NCBI RefSeq assembly: GCF_032854445.1 | Contig: NC_088295.1 | Location: forward strand, 55,717,249 to 55,781,248 | Length of the DNA: 64,000 nucleotides | Reading direction: 5' to 3' | From: Liolophura sinensis | Taxonomy: Eukaryota > Mollusca > Polyplacophora > Chitonida > Chitonidae | Part shown: one piece after another, positions 11,640-29,499 of the stretch | Layout of the letters: every line of letters begins with the position of its first letter | How positions within the stretch are numbered: the first letter of the stretch is position 1 | Notes under the pieces: model-generated | Seen by the model: the letters and a program-made list of their open reading frames with translations, nothing else | What the model was told of the DNA's origin: nothing | Databases searched by the model: none | Made by a program: the position numbers and the translations under genes

Positions 11640-13100
11640 AATTTGATTACATGCATTGTTCCATTACAAGATAAATGTACCATTACTAATCAATGGTTTA
11701 AAATGCCAATTACATCGTAATACCCGGTTGGAGTAGACTCTCGCTTGTGGCTAAGAATGGGCTTCCAAACTTATAATCAACCGTAACCGGGATATGTAAA
11801 ACTTAATGTCGGGGATTTCAAGCTCCATTGCATGCAGTACCCTACAAGCGGCTTGACACTCGACCCTCAGAATGGGGCGGTGTTCACTCGATGTCGTATT
11901 GTCTCGTCAAATTCGACAAGTGGAATGAATGTACGATAAGTGTTTTTCCTAAGTTGCGTCCCATACGTCGAATGCTACAATCGTCAGAAATAGCGCATGT
12001 TCTATGTTCATAAGACTAGAAGACAAATTCAACGTTTTGACTCGACCATCGCACCTTGTGAACGTGGGATGGGGATCTCAGTAGGTATACACTTCATTTG
12101 AAAAAGAATGCATTTGTCTCCATGTAGATAAGCAACTCTTTAAACAATGAATTATATCAAAGTGCAATTAGTTTAACGCGATCAAGTAGGATGATGTCCT
12201 AAGATGAGGTTCTTACTGTCGATAAAATCATGATTGCTCGACAGGGAAATGAGTTTCACTCACTGATCTTTTTCCACGTGGGCGTTCTTGCAGAACCCAC
12301 ATCCGGGGTTGTTAACCCGTATGTATGGTCTTATACCCTTTTTTTTTTATCTCTGTACAGCGAGGCATCCCCTAGGCGATGAATTGAGACCCATGGCGAT
12401 TGCAGAGCGCTTGGGACTTTGCCAGATAATCTCCTGGAGCCAAGGGAATGTTTGCGTCCCAATTTGCCGAATTACACTTGTTGGTAATCGTTACTGACAT
12501 GAATGTTTTCTAGCCGATTATAAGATCAATAGCTCTTGGAAGGCTGAACCCTACCGATCTAGCAGTCGAGACGTCTCTGTATATACCGGTTACTAATGAC
12601 TCTCCACTGTATCGCCATCACGGAGTGCCATGACCTCGCTCTCACTCTGTACCAGTTACCCTGGACTTTTGCCACTTCGTTTGACTTGATGGTTGTGCGA
12701 GGTTTTATAGGAATTCAACAAATACCACTGCTTGTATCGCTATGATCTTGTTTATATCCGAGGATCTCATTGTTCTAGAATACTAAAACAAGAGTACAGC
12801 AATCCTAATCAGCCAACACATGTGGCCCTGGGTAGAATTCATGCCTCTATAACTGTTTTTAAGGTAATCCCTGCACTCAATTCCAGAGAGCTGGAAATTG
12901 GTAGTTCCTCCGCGGATATTTCCACTTTTATAGCAATGTTTGTATAAGCTGCATATGTTTGTAACATTGTACTTTGTACGAAAGTCACGTTTTCCATAAC
13001 TTTAATAAACTCGCTTAGATCACCTATACAGGTTAATATTATCCACTGCTTAACCGACTTCTTGTAAGCGGTTAAAAACCCATAATATACTATCGATTCT
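11640..13100. other. Non-coding stretch, nothing recognised
   Basis: Short frames only. No repeat family or splice-supported exon was identified. Confidence 0.4.
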
Positions 13101-13109
13101 TCTTCGCAT

Positions 13110-17655
<4,546 letters not shown>

Positions 17656-17660
17656 CAACT

Positions 17661-17815
17661 TCATTTATTCATTTTCTTTATTTGATTGGTGTTTTACGTC
17701 ATACCTGTGAATGTTTAATTTATTCGACGGTGGCCCGCATTACCGTGGGAGGAAACCGGGTAGAGTGGTGTGGTGTGGATCCCACGACCATCCGAAGCTT
17801 GCTGGCAAACAACAA
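17661..17815 (-). mobile_element. Family A SINE fragment, minus strand
   Basis: The tail side CATTTTCTTTATTTGATTGG is followed by TGTTTTACGTCATACC, a diverged CGACGGTGGCCCGCATT, GGGAGGAAACCGGG and CCCACGACCATCCGAAGCTTG, ending at GCTGGCAAAC. The 5' half is missing. Confidence 0.75.
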
Positions 17816-17829
17816 CCGCATCTAGGTTA

Positions 17830-18540
17830 CATAGTGATAAAATGCTACCATCTATTTGCAACCACCTGTTACTTGAGTTATTAATGAAGCACACAACAGC
17901 GAACGCTCTTCTGTTAGCTTGAATAATGCGCTTGGAGAATTTTGGTTGGAATTTAATCGTCCACCACTTAATATCGCTATCAAACTAGTGTAGCATTATA
18001 CACGCTTCGTGTAAGAACCACGAGTAATATATTACCCGCATAACATCACACAGTCTCCTGTTACATTCCATATCTTACTTTCTTGCAATTACCAGCGGTA
18101 TTGTTCACTTTTTGAAATGATTATTCCTCAAACAAGTCTCATTCCTATTAAATGAGGCTTAAGAGTTATTTGTTCTTCTATACTTGCTACCCTTTGGGCC
18201 TTGGGGTTTAAAGATCTTCATTCAGTTTCGCTTCCTCATATCACCTCAATTCGCGGTTGAGTGCTTCCCCAGAGCAGTATCCGATAGTTGTGGCAAGGTC
18301 AGAGCCTGTTACATAGACGCATTGAGTCTGGAATGTTTTTCTTATCGGTTGCAATTGACGGCGCCTTCTTTTATACGGTTGACTACAAGGAACGCTATCC
18401 TTTCGTATATGGTTGATCATGCGATGATTGGAATGGAAACAGTATTTATTCATCCACGAACAAAAGTATCCCTTACATGAACATTCCACACAGTGACTAA
18501 ATGCTATCGGAAAACTGTACTTATCGCCGTTACATCACAC
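17830..18540. other. Non-coding stretch, nothing recognised
   Basis: Two overlapping frames of 98 (+) and 82 (-) codons near 18184-18489 have no motif and no splice support. Confidence 0.4.
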
Positions 18541-18774
18541 ATGATATATTCCTAGTGCCTTTATTCGTCATTTATAAGACGACAATCGGCTTTATGGGCG
18601 AAGGAAACATCAGTGCCTGGAGTTATCCATTGGCTTTTGGCCAGGAACTAATCTGCTCTCATTCTTCGCAAGGGGCCATTGGTCGAGTGCCCGTGGGTCC
18701 CTTTGGGCAGTCTTTTGTTTGTTGGAGACTACTTGTCTATATTTCGATATTTCACCAATATGACGTGCAAGGTT

Positions 18775-18930
18775 GTATTTCAGGCGTGAGAAAGTTCGTC
18801 AGCAACTTGCCAAAGCTGGATTGTTTGTCCAGGGCATTCCAGATTCCTTCACCAATAAACCTGACCGCCATCGTATATGTGAAATTTGTTTAGTTCTACA
18901 CAAACAACAATGCATGGAATAAATAAATAA
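18775..18930 (+). mobile_element. Family B SINE fragment, plus strand
   Basis: GAAAGTTCGTCAGCAACTTGCCAAAG, then a diverged GGATTGTTTGTCCAGGGCATTCC and GACCGCCATCGTATATGTGAAAT correspond to the complement of the family B body. The copy ends in GAATAAATAAATAAAAA (about 18918-18934). It is diverged in the shared 3' domain. A related minus-strand piece (GGCTTTATGGGCGAAGGAAAC) near 18590 may belong to another copy. Confidence 0.55.
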
Positions 18931-18939
18931 AAATATTTT

Positions 18940-21000
18940 CTCGATTGATTCGATGGATGGTTGAGGCTGGAATTAAAGTTACACCTCGTATATCCCAGCG
19001 ATTGAAGGGCCAGCGTCTTAACCTATCACCCACGACCAATCGCAACAGGCACTGTATAATGTGTTGGTTGTAGTCTGCTAATAAAAGCCACTGCAAAGAA
19101 AGAGTATCTGTTATGTACTAACTCAGACGAATGGGATTGGCACGATTCCATATAGGAAGCAAGCTGTTTGGAGCGAAGAACTGAAGTACAAAGCCAAATG
19201 GTCTTATCTAGATTGAATCCTTCTTCCTAGACAGGAAAATCCAGTCAGGATAGAGGTAATGAGCTTCAGTTCGTGTACGACGGCCTTGAACCATGAAAAA
19301 TGTGAATTTGTCTCGGTAAGGAACAACGAGCGGAGAGCTTCAGTTTGGGACCATCTTGGTGACCAGATTGCAAAAGGCACAATTGTTCTTTTACATCCGT
19401 GTTGTTTGTATCAAACCAATGCACGGGCAATCATAATCGTCGAAATATACACTAATTTAACAGTAAACAATTCTGTGAGTGGACAGTTTCAATCTTTTGA
19501 CATCCTATGTTTTTAACATGGTTTTCCTGTCTTTACCGCTGGTCATTGGACAAACGAGAGGCCTGAGTGTAAGGCCACACGAAATTATCATTTAGAAATT
19601 ATTATTAGAGAGATGTCGCAGCTATAGCAAATTCTCGTTCTGATGTTGAGGGAAACAATTCTCAACCCACATCCTTCAACGCGCATGCATATATCACTCC
19701 TGTTGATAGCATCATCATTTGAATAAAAAAAAGCGAGTGCCCCGTTAGGAATGTCACAGGCTTCCCAAGGGAAGCCATTGCGTTGAAAGGTTGGTAATCT
19801 CAGATGACTGAGCAGAAAGACAACAACCTTCACCATCATGGTCTGCTCCTCCGCCAAACGCCAAGTGGAAATCTGATAACCTCATTATGTGTTTGTGTCA
19901 TATGACATAACTTGATCATTTTATTTGCACGCAGGCCTCACCTCAGTTCTTGCGTCTGGTTGATTCCTGTGATCTGATCCCGAACCGCTTCACCGTCTTT
20001 GTGACAATCGGCTTTCCCAAGAAATCAATGATCAGATGTCAACCAAAACAAAAAAAAAAAAAAAAAAAAAGACCGATATTTGCTCTGGCCTTTGGCACAC
20101 CGCCACACAGCCAACAGAAACAGTAAAAAACAATAATAAATCGGCTGAATCAGATATAACAACACAATGACAAATGTTTCAGCTATATTAGATACCTGCG
20201 TTGGCGAAACGGAAAACAGACGATAAATGATAAATGTCGATTGGAAATTGGAGACAGTTCCGTTTGCTTTTGTTGGCATAACTGATAACATACCTCTTGT
20301 ATGTGCTCTGCCCTTGATGTTTATATAAACAATAGGTCTAACATGAACTCATTTTCATAGATCATAATGGGAAATGATATATTGCTGTCGGCAAAATGTG
20401 AAAGTGGAAAGAAGAATATCGTGACCTCCGTTATGAAACAATATCAACTACAATTTATGGATACATATTTGACAAAGCATTAATGATATAGTTGCCAGTT
20501 GGATTTGACAAAACCGACTCTTTCGGAAAACAGTTATCCTGCTCCGGGGCTATTTTCCCGAAAAACGCTGCCAACATATCGTTAATTATTATGAAATCGA
20601 ATCGTTATTGTAAATTGGCGTCTAGGCGACACAGGTATTCTAGAGATTTCTACAGGAAAATATTGTTTTAAAACAGGACAACGTACAAATTAAAAGCATG
20701 ACAAAGGAATTCAGTCAATCTCAGTGTAATCAAAAGTCGTTACCTGTAGCCTTGCTTGTGCTTCTGTATTCAAAGTCAAGCCTTGGGATATCAAAGTGAT
20801 ATTACCTTGTACGGTCGTGTACCGCATCAAGAATGACGATCGTATTTGGAACAGTTTATAGGCATCTGCACTAGTTCGGCCTACAGGCTCTGACATTAGT
20901 CCCGTGCGCAAATCCATCTCGTCCTGGATCACTTGCGGAATCGCTGTATGCAGTTTGTAAAGGTGCATCCCGGCTTCAACCCCTCATAATTAAAACTACT
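18940..21000. other. Non-coding stretch with one poly(A) run
   Basis: Contains a run of about 20 A at 20051-20070. It could be a retroposon tail, but no element body was recognised beside it. There are no other repeats and no supported exon. Confidence 0.45.
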
Positions 21001-21004
21001 AGAC

Positions 21005-22010
21005 CACTTGTCAGTGTCATTATCAGACGAAGGTTCATAATGGCTTTTGCTGATGGCACATCATTGTAAATATGGCGAATCGCCATTGTCATGTAGCTGT
21101 TGCTGATGACATGTCATTACCAAAGACTAGCGAAGCAACTTCACCATTACCTTGTAGCTATTACATCATTGTTATATCACTATTGACAAGAGTTCACCGT
21201 TAAAATGTAGCTATTGTAGATAGCACGTGATTGCCACATACTACTGAAGAAGATTTGCCATAACTATGTAACTATTGCAGATGGCATGGCATTGTCATAT
21301 AGCTACTGAAGCTACACACCAATGCCATGTAGCTATTACTGATGACACGTCATCAGCGAAAGGCTATTAAGGAAGGGTTACTTTTACCATTTTGCTATTG
21401 CTGGTGGCACATTATCGCCATATGGCTGTTGATGAAAATTCACCATGCCATGTAACTATTGCGGACAGGCACGTCATTGTCACAGCCTATTGAAAAATGG
21501 TTATCATTTTGCTATTGCTGGTAGCTGGTATTGTCATATGGCTATTGATGAAAACTACTGATGGGACTTCTGAAGAAGGTTTACCATCACCATGTAGATA
21601 TTGCAGATAGCACATTTTTGTCATCTGACTATTCAAGAACGTTCACAGAGTACCTTTTGCTGGTCGTTCATTATTGTCATGTGGCTATTTAATAAGTTTT
21701 TTTTTTGATTGGTCTTTTACGCCGTACTCAAGAATATTTCATTTATACGACGGCGGCCAGCATTATGGTGGGCGGATATTTAATAAGTTCATAATTACCA
21801 TGTAGCTATTGCGGACGGCACATCATTGCCATGTGGCTATTTATGAAGATTTGCCATTACCATGTAACTATTGCGGACGGCACGCCCTTGCCATGTGGCT
21901 ATTTATGAAAGTTTGCCATTACCATGTAACTATTGCGGGCGGCACGTCATTGTCATATGGCTATTTATGAAGATTTGCCATTACCATGTAACTATTACTG
22001 ATGGGTTATA
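21005..22010 (+). repeat. 62-bp minisatellite interrupted by a SINE
   Basis: About 15 units built on CCATTACCATGTAACTATTG and GGCACGTCATTGTCATATGG. Spacing is exactly 62 bases between TTGCCATT at 21851, 21913 and 21975. Units at the right end are nearly identical and units at the left end (21005-21500) are diverged. This fits expansion from the right. It has no coding potential. Confidence 0.9.
21700..21774 (-). mobile_element. Truncated family A SINE with 13-bp target duplication
   Basis: Only the 3' domain is present: a T-run and TTTGATTGGTCTTTTACGCCG, then ACTCAAGAATATTTC and CGGCGGCCAGCATTATGGTGGG. TATTTAATAAGTT lies on both sides (21687-21699 and 21778-21790), inside the 62-bp array. 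The minus-strand tail lies against the left duplicate. This is a short 5'-truncated copy inserted by target-primed reverse transcription. Confidence 0.85.
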
Positions 22011-22169
22011 GATGCCAAATGACAGTTGAAGAAGTGTCAGCATATCGATCGGATATCGATCAACACAAAAACTGAGCCCTAAGATTTTTCTGTCATTTTT
22101 GTTGGTAACATATATGCCGCGAAATAAAAAAGGGGTTTCGCAAACAGGTAAATAATTCCTCTACAAAAA

Positions 22170-22170
<1 letters not shown>

Positions 22171-22227
<57 letters not shown>
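22171..22227. repeat. (TA)n microsatellite
   Basis: About 28 TA copies. The 111-codon minus-strand frame crossing it is a repeat artefact. Confidence 0.97.
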
Positions 22228-22230
<3 letters not shown>

Positions 22231-23965
22231 TCCTTCTCATAAATCTCACTGTTGTGGTTTGGAGAGACATTAGATTAACTGAAACAAAAAAACACACAGA
22301 AATTGTGAGCTGGAACCTAGGCCTATGTATTCTATCGTAATGTATCGCGGCGATAATTGATACTATTGAGTAATTGATAAAATGTTTATCACATGATAAA
22401 TAACAGTATTCCATAAAAATTGTCTATAATTCTCTCAAAAAAACTAATGAGGAATTTTCATTATCTGCTTCATTGACAGTTGACAGCTATCGGTAAGGGC
22501 ATTTAATTGTTCAACGAGAGAAAGCCTTCCTCAAAGCTTGCTAAGTCAAAGTTTACGATTATGCAAGGCCATGCAGAGTTATGTTTCCACCATTAAGAGC
22601 TTTAGTGTGAATAAACTATGATGCGAAGTCAGTGTCTTTCAAAGCGCTGTGGGTAACTGTACCCAAAACAATTTTCATTTGTTCTTGTTTATTTCTTTAA
22701 ATTTTTGGCGCGCAATAAAAAGCAATTTCTGTAGGATAAAATACGTTTTGGATCACATCTTTCAGTTTCTTCATACAAATTTTTTTATTTGCTTACGGAA
22801 CATATGAAATTAGTAATTTGCTGCAAAATCATCTCTGATGATCAGTGTAATAAGGAATCATTGTAATAAGCTCGATGGACTTAATTTAAGCATTTCTCGA
22901 TACAGCTTGTTATTGCCTTTCATTTAAGGCTCACATTATTTTGTATTTCAAGTACACTTTAATAAAACCTCACATTTCCTCTGTCTTGTCAAAATGCCGT
23001 GTTAATACATTTTAAACGGTTAATAACGGTTGATATTTGACTGCCGACGATAAGAAATGATTGACTAATCACCGGTAATTAGCGGTTTTACTTCGCACAG
23101 AACGCAACAGTTTCTCATTGTACCACCAAGTGGTCTTTACCTACTGTGAAAGGCCCAGGTGTTTCATTTCACAGTGACGCCTCAGATGGCAAACATGTCA
23201 GTTTGCCATGAATCCTGTTTTGATGGTAACCCGTGAACACCTGTAATTAATGTTAATTGCTTGCCAGCGAAGGTGAAATGCAGATGGGCAGCAGAAAGTT
23301 TTCATTTCACCTTAGCCAGATGTGGTCATTAATCACTGACCTCAGACTCCTGATCAAACAGTGCACCAGTCTGACACTAGCAATGCCATACTGCACAATG
23401 ATACTAATCAAACGAGTACTTAACCAGTACCACGCGTCATATGGAACGTTAGTAGACAGGTGTTATAGTGGGGATTTCCTCTATGGCGCTGTTGGTCGGA
23501 ATTACTGACATAGTTCGTATTCAAGCCCATGTGTAATTGACTACAGTGTATCACTAAATTCTCCCCTGCTACATAGCCTTACCATGTGCGGTATTATGGC
23601 AAATGCGAGATGTGACACAGTTCCTGTTTTACAAAAACACGTTTTATATTAATTAGATAGATGTTCTAAATGTTCTCAGTCTCCCTCGGTATTCTCAAAA
23701 GGTGGAGTTTCTACATCTGCGTGATGGTGGTAAAGATACTTGGGCATGGTCTATTTCATAAGCCGCTGTCATTAGGTAAGTTTTTAGCGATTTTGCGATT
23801 TTATCGGTATAGTTCAAATCAAGGTTCTGTTGTGTGTCAGTACACAAGTGAATATGTGCACGAAAAACGGCATCAATGACAAGAATCAACCAATACCGAC
23901 TTTGTTAGTTGAGGTATAGCTGTACATATAGGGTAAGATGAAGAATGGTTAACCAAGAGTCTTAT
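22228..23965. other. Non-coding stretch, nothing recognised
   Basis: No repeat array, SINE or splice-supported exon. An 83-codon + frame at 23257-23508 lacks any recognisable motif. Confidence 0.4.
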
Positions 23966-23967
23966 GC

Positions 23968-24200
23968 GTGGTCCCACCGAACTAGTGCTCTGAGTGGTCC
24001 TACTGGACTTGTGCTCTGCGTGGTCCCACCAGACTTGTGCTCTGCGTGGTTTTCTGGACTTGTACTCTGCGTGGTCCCACTGGATTTGTGCTCTGCGTGG
24101 TCCCACTGGAGTTGTGCTTTGCGTGGTCCCACTGGACTTGTGCTCTCCGTGGTCCCACTGGACTGGTGCTATGCGTTGTCCCACTGGACTTGTGCTCTGG
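23968..24200 (+). repeat. 26-bp minisatellite, 9 units
   Basis: Unit GTGGTCCCACTGGACTTGTG + CTCTGC is repeated nine times. The fourth unit is one base short. Several frames stay open on both strands (up to 120 codons on minus) only because the unit lacks stops in them. The 26-bp period changes frame each unit, so a conserved protein repeat is not being maintained. Confidence 0.95.
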
Positions 24201-24281
24201 TTTGGAGGTTTAGTTACCTTTACATAGCTTTTCACCCCACAGCAGTAATTAGTTCGTGTATGAGAGACCGAAAGGATGTGT

Positions 24282-24640
24282 AAGGCCCATCGGTGTGAGG
24301 CACATCAGCCAGTGCTTGAAGTCGCAGGTGATGGGTGGAAACTCTTGGAAGTTTCTAGACACAACATCCCCTGATAAGAGTAATTCGTGTATGAGAGATT
24401 GATTAAGTTGCACAAAGAAATCCACGTAGCACTAATAATACATCGTTTTCTGCTGTAATGGAGGGTTTTTTTTGGGTGTGGAGAGGGGTTGGTGTGTAAT
24501 GGCGTTTTCCGACCCATCGGGGTGATGCACGCCAGCCAGTGCTTGAAGTCCGAGGTAGTAACAAGAGGTTATAATACAAATGGCGGGTGGGAGATCTTGG
24601 AAGTTGTTGGACACACCAACCCTTGATAAGAGTAATTCAG
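24282..24640 (+). repeat. Direct repeat of ~110 bp, two copies
   Basis: Copy 1 (about 24282-24380) and copy 2 (about 24508-24637) share GCCAGTGCTTGAAGTC, GGGTGG-A-A-TCTTGGAAGTT and CCTGATAAGAGTAATTC-type blocks. They are separated by about 130 bp. Copy 2 has a roughly 25-bp insertion after CTTGAAGTCC. Function unknown. Confidence 0.7.
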
Positions 24641-25335
24641 TACATTGAGTGGGGATAAATTTTTCTTTTTCTACCTTAACGCTGCAGTGCTTGATTTATA
24701 AGCAAACACACACATTGAAAAGGTTGACGTACTACAGTACTTGAAAGAAGAAAAGAGTACATAGCTTTTGACCGCTTTGGTAAAGGCGCAAGGAGTTTTG
24801 CCAGTTCTCCATTGTGCGAGAATTATTCTTGGCAACATTGTTCAACGAACTATGGGCGAATAACTAGTGGACCGATGAAACCTACGACACGCCAATCCAC
24901 TCCTTGAGGACTCAAGGCATTCATGCCACCCTGCACCATCCAGCATTATATCCCGTTTTGTTCATCTCCTTGGAATTGACGTACAGACAATACCGCGTCT
25001 CTATCTCTTTTCTCCATGCGGGTGACTTATAGTATTCACACAACCAAACAACTCTTGGGAGATGCAGAAGGTGGGCGCTTAATTATGAATCACCAGTACA
25101 ACTGTCCTGTTGGAATAGCTGATGTGTGAGCGCAATGATTGTCGCGTATATACCTCACGCTATGGGTTGTAATGAGGCACCATTTCTTGCGTAACCGAGA
25201 CTGGGGACCAAGCTGGACTTTCGGTAATTCTCTCGCGTTAAATGTGTATTAGGTTACCAATTTGCCCATAAGAAGTCATCACAAAGGCAGGGATAAACAA
25301 TACCTTAATAACCGCAGTCTTAGGTTTTTTGAACT
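24641..25335. other. Non-coding stretch, nothing recognised
   Basis: No repeats or supported exons seen. Confidence 0.4.
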
Positions 25336-25402
25336 TGTCAGCCGTCGTATAAGCGAAATATTCTTGAGTACAGAGTAAAACATCAATAAAATAAATTAAT
25401 GG
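25336..25402 (+). mobile_element. Family A SINE 3' end fragment
   Basis: Only the tail domain survives: GTCAGCCGTCGTATAAGCG, AAATATTCTTGAGTACAG and AAACATCAATAAAATAAATTAA. It is strongly 5'-truncated. Confidence 0.75.
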
Positions 25403-28400
25403 TTTGAAGTTCAGATATCCGAAAGCAAACTACCACAATAGGAAACAACCGGAACGATCTTGTCGATAGTCGTGGACAACATGTTCATACGGCTTCATTG
25501 CCCACTGCTTGTTGCATTATAGATTAGCGTTACCTGATGAGTATGAACAGCGTGGAAGGTGATAAGAAATCACACGAACTTTGCCCACACACAAAAAGCC
25601 GCATGTCATGATGTCAAAGTTTCAACTGAATACCTTTTAAATGCAGTACTGATAGACTCATTTTTATCTTCACAGCTTTTAAGTGTGACGTAGGAGTTTA
25701 ACACTGGCCAAGCGAGGCTGTGATCACTTGCCAATTGTCATCAGCGAAAGACCTTATCTTCCGCAGACGTAGAGGAATGTATTCAAAGAATGCTTTTTAA
25801 AGAATCGGAATGTCAAAGTCATGAAAGCGGCAGCTTCATTTACGCATTTTCCTGAGACATGGCCTTCATATCGACAACAAGACGATATTCCGATGAGAAA
25901 ATGAACTGAATGGGTATTACTGCCTTGTCACATTGATGAAAGACGTCATATTTCAAGGCCATTTCAAGGGTGATGACACATTTTTTGAGCTGGAAAGTAA
26001 ATTAGCAACATTTGCTGCGTCTACATGTATATTTGTGAGGAAGAATGTTCTTCGTCGGTACCATAATATTCGAAGTTACCGAAAACAAAAAGTGTTAAGC
26101 GCCATTCTGTAATGTGGAAGGCATCTTGTATGTCCAGTAATAAGGGAGCATACATAATATGAACTGCAAATTGTGTGTATTTGTAACTGTATCATAAGAA
26201 TTGACACAAGTCTTAATTGCCTTTTCCCGCCATCTGTCGCGGTATAAATTCCATGTAACTTGTGACCATGTTTTGTCTGCCAGGCAAAACTACAAGATCC
26301 GGATTCTTGATCACTAACAGATACCGCATGGGTCGTGTGACTTTAGTCTCTTGATGGAAATACATCATATAGTTAGCTAAAAGTGCTATTATTATAGTAG
26401 TTGAGTTAGTTAGAAAGGTAGAAATCTATTTTAAATCAGACTCTCACTTGTCTATTTTTTAAATACATTATAAATAGCGACGTAATGAACAAAAAGTCTT
26501 CGCATGGGTTGTGGATAAAGAGCAAAGTGCTCGTTTATAGACAGGGGGTAAAATGAGAAATAAATTGTCCTTTCTTGGCATGCCCACGCCAATTGTCACG
26601 ACCGTTTTAGCTGGCATTATAGTTTATCGTAAATAATCTCTTTCACTGCATCGTACCATTGTGGAGCGACGTCAAGTGTAACGAATTAAATGTCACGTGA
26701 CTTCCTGCTATTTTCCAACTCGCCTAGTAAGTCCAAATCACTGTCTTTCAGAGTGTTATTAATGAGTTTATGCCTAATTTTAATTTGGTTATCCGATGGC
26801 TGAATCCAGAATCAGTACTGATTCTTATTAAAGATCATCCTCATCCCGATGTTGTTTTTCCCCCAAAACATACTCCACGCGCTCTATAGGCGGGTTATTT
26901 CTGATACCTAGCCTTAAATCGAACTATTGATCATCTATTGATCCGCGTGGGATGGTGTTACTAAGGAGTGGAGATGTTGAACGTGAAGCGAGAGAGGGAT
27001 ATAGTGCGTAGGCTTCTCGTGCCTACTAAAGTAAGTAGCTTGCTTTATTCCTTAACAGCATCCGACTGACACACGCAAGTCAGCCGGACCGTTATAAAAT
27101 CGGCCAATCCCTTGTCCACATGCATTAATGGCAAGGGTTGGAATGAAACCACCCGGGTGGTCTTTTTTTAATGCCGTAGATTGTAGGAGGTGTTATGCCT
27201 GTTGACAACATCAGCCAATAATCCGTTAGACTGCTACAAGAACACCGCTGATGGTGAGAAGTTGTAATCCGCTATAGGAAGCTATGGAAGAACGCGCAGT
27301 CTGTATACTATAGTGAACACCTGGACGGTCGCGGTGAACGTATATATCTGAACTGTATCACTGTATGCTTGTGACAGACTATTCCGAACAGGGCCTTTTT
27401 TATCCGGGACCTAATTTAAACAGGTGAGTTCATTAGAAAGTCATTTTCTTTCTCTTAAATGATCGAAATATAGGAAAGTAAAGTATCTCTGCGGTTATAG
27501 GTAATGAGGTTTTGCAGAGACGTAATCAATTCTTTCGTTCATTGTTATACGTGTAATACCAGGACTCAATGAATGAATAATGACGTTAGAAGCGAAATCC
27601 ATTGACTTCAGGCAACACTGTGAGCATCTCAAATGTTTGTTCATGTGTATCATTTATATTAATGTAAAACGTCAGAATGAATAAGACTTCTAATAGGATT
27701 ATTAGGATTTGTGAATAATGAAAATAATATATAACAACCGAAGATGAACAGGTGAAAGGAAGACGGTTTTCGACATATCAACAAGTTCTCCTACAGTTTA
27801 CTGTATTGCATCTGGAGTACCATTTTTACCTTTCGCTTGAGTAGTGTAGCAAATGTTCACTGTGAAATTCAGCATTCCGCTAAATTAGTACCCTACGGCA
27901 CTACAGCTTTTAAAAATTATTCGATAAAAATAGCCATTGCTGAAGTTAAAAAAAAGAAAATAAGAAAAAAAACTCTAGACAGTTTCATACAGAGACAGTC
28001 GCGCTTTCAATTGTTTTCTTAAACCTTCTTGGAAATTTTGGATAACAGATAATAGATACAGTTGTTTCTAAAATAATAGCCGCTCGCAGTTATAGCAATA
28101 ATCTATCTCATATTCCTGATAAATTATCCACTTGAAATGAAACGTTGTTCTTTTGTCGGAAAACCGCTCGTGAAGCAAAGGCCGCACAGGATTATCTCCC
28201 TTGGTCAACAAACTAACCACAAGCTACATGGATTGCACTGCATTGAGGTCACAGTTTGTTTAAAACTTGGATCATCGGACAGAAAAAAAAACACTCTTGA
28301 TTGATGAAATGTAATATTGCTCAAGGACTTTATTTGAAGTGATTTCAGAAACAATATATTTATAATATACCTTCAGATAAAGATTATAATTCTAATATTC

Positions 28401-28610
28401 TTATATAATTCTGTTAATAATAATTATAATAAAGTCTGCAAATGTTTACGAAATATCAAAGCAGAACCCCAAGAGAGGTATAAATATCACGTGGTTTTTA
28501 ATCAGCAACCAACTTCAGAAAGAACATTCTCATATAAGACGCTGCTGCTGTAATTATACTCCTTGTGTCACCATATGGACATAACCTTACGTACTCGTTT
28601 TATCTGCCAT
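25403..28610. other. Non-coding stretch, nothing recognised
   Basis: Over 3 kb with no open frame above 61 codons, no repeat array and no SINE. AT-rich around 28320-28440. Confidence 0.45.
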
Positions 28611-28611
28611 T

Positions 28612-28775
28612 CCCCTCCGTTGTTGTCGGTGGGAAGGTCTGCCAGCAACCTGCGGATGGTCGTGGGTTTCCCCCGGGTTTTGCCCGGTTTCCTCCCACCA
28701 TAGTGCTGGCCGCTGTCGTATAAGTGAAATATTCTTGAGTACGGCGTTAAACACCAATCAAATAAAGAAATAAAT
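28612..28775 (+). mobile_element. Family A SINE, 5'-truncated, plus strand
   Basis: The body begins near GGGAAGGTCTGCCAGCAACC, continues through GGTCGTGGGTTTCCCCCGGG, CCCGGTTTCCTCCCACCAT, GGCCGCTGTCGTATAAGTG and AAATATTCTTGAGTACGGCG, and ends in CAAATAAAGAAATAAATAA. It is close to consensus, so relatively young. The head is absent. Confidence 0.88.
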
Positions 28776-28829
28776 AATATCCGTTGTTGTCGAAGCAAAA
28801 GCGCGCACGTTCGATGTATACTACAGCGA

Positions 28830-29480
28830 GGAGAGTAAACCTAGAACAATGACGGCCGTGCGATAGTTGGCATATTGTCACCGCTTCTTGTCAGTTTAGC
28901 TCAGGGCTTTATTCCAACTATTCATGTAAATGCTCAATAATTAGCAACTTACAGACTCTCTAATACCACAGCTAATACCACAGAATTAAGTAAAAAATGA
29001 AATGTGTTAATAGCTATTAATTAGACACCAGTGGTCTAGAATTGTTCAAAATTTTTGTCATCACACTTAGTAACCAATAACATGAAAACAGGCTAAAGGG
29101 ACAAGACCTCGCGGACCACTTACTCCTGCAGAATCCCGGTTTATACAAGCTTATCTCGCTCTCAACGTGAGACCTCCTGCGTTGAAGTTTTATGGGGTGT
29201 GGTTGTTTTCACTAGTGTCATATGTACAGAATTAGCCATAACTTTACGTAAAAACTTCTGTAAACTAACTTAACGATGATCGTGATGACTGGCGACAAGA
29301 GTTTAGTATTCTGATACTACATCTTATTTCCTCTAGCACTTTGATGTTGGTACTCTTTGTACTTCTGCCCTATTTTCCACTTTATACATCTTCGTAGTTC
29401 CTTTTTGGTTTGTGCTGAACGACGTTTTTGGACAGTTTGGTTGACCGCTGGTATACAAATGTTTATTCATAGATTCATGG
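28830..29480 (+). repeat. Dispersed repeat, copy 1 (paralogue near 43.2 kb)
   Basis: GAGAGTAAACCTAGAACAATGA, CTTTATTCCAACTATTCATGTAAATG and AAAGGGACAAGACCTCGCGG recur in the same order and orientation at 43156-43360 as GAGAGTAAAACTAGAGCAATGA, a CTTTATTG...CATGTAAATG block and AAAGGGACCAAATCTCGGGG. It lacks tRNA-like boxes and coding capacity. It could be an unclassified transposon or an old segmental copy. Confidence 0.45.
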
Positions 29481-29499
29481 CCTAAAAAAACATGGTACG

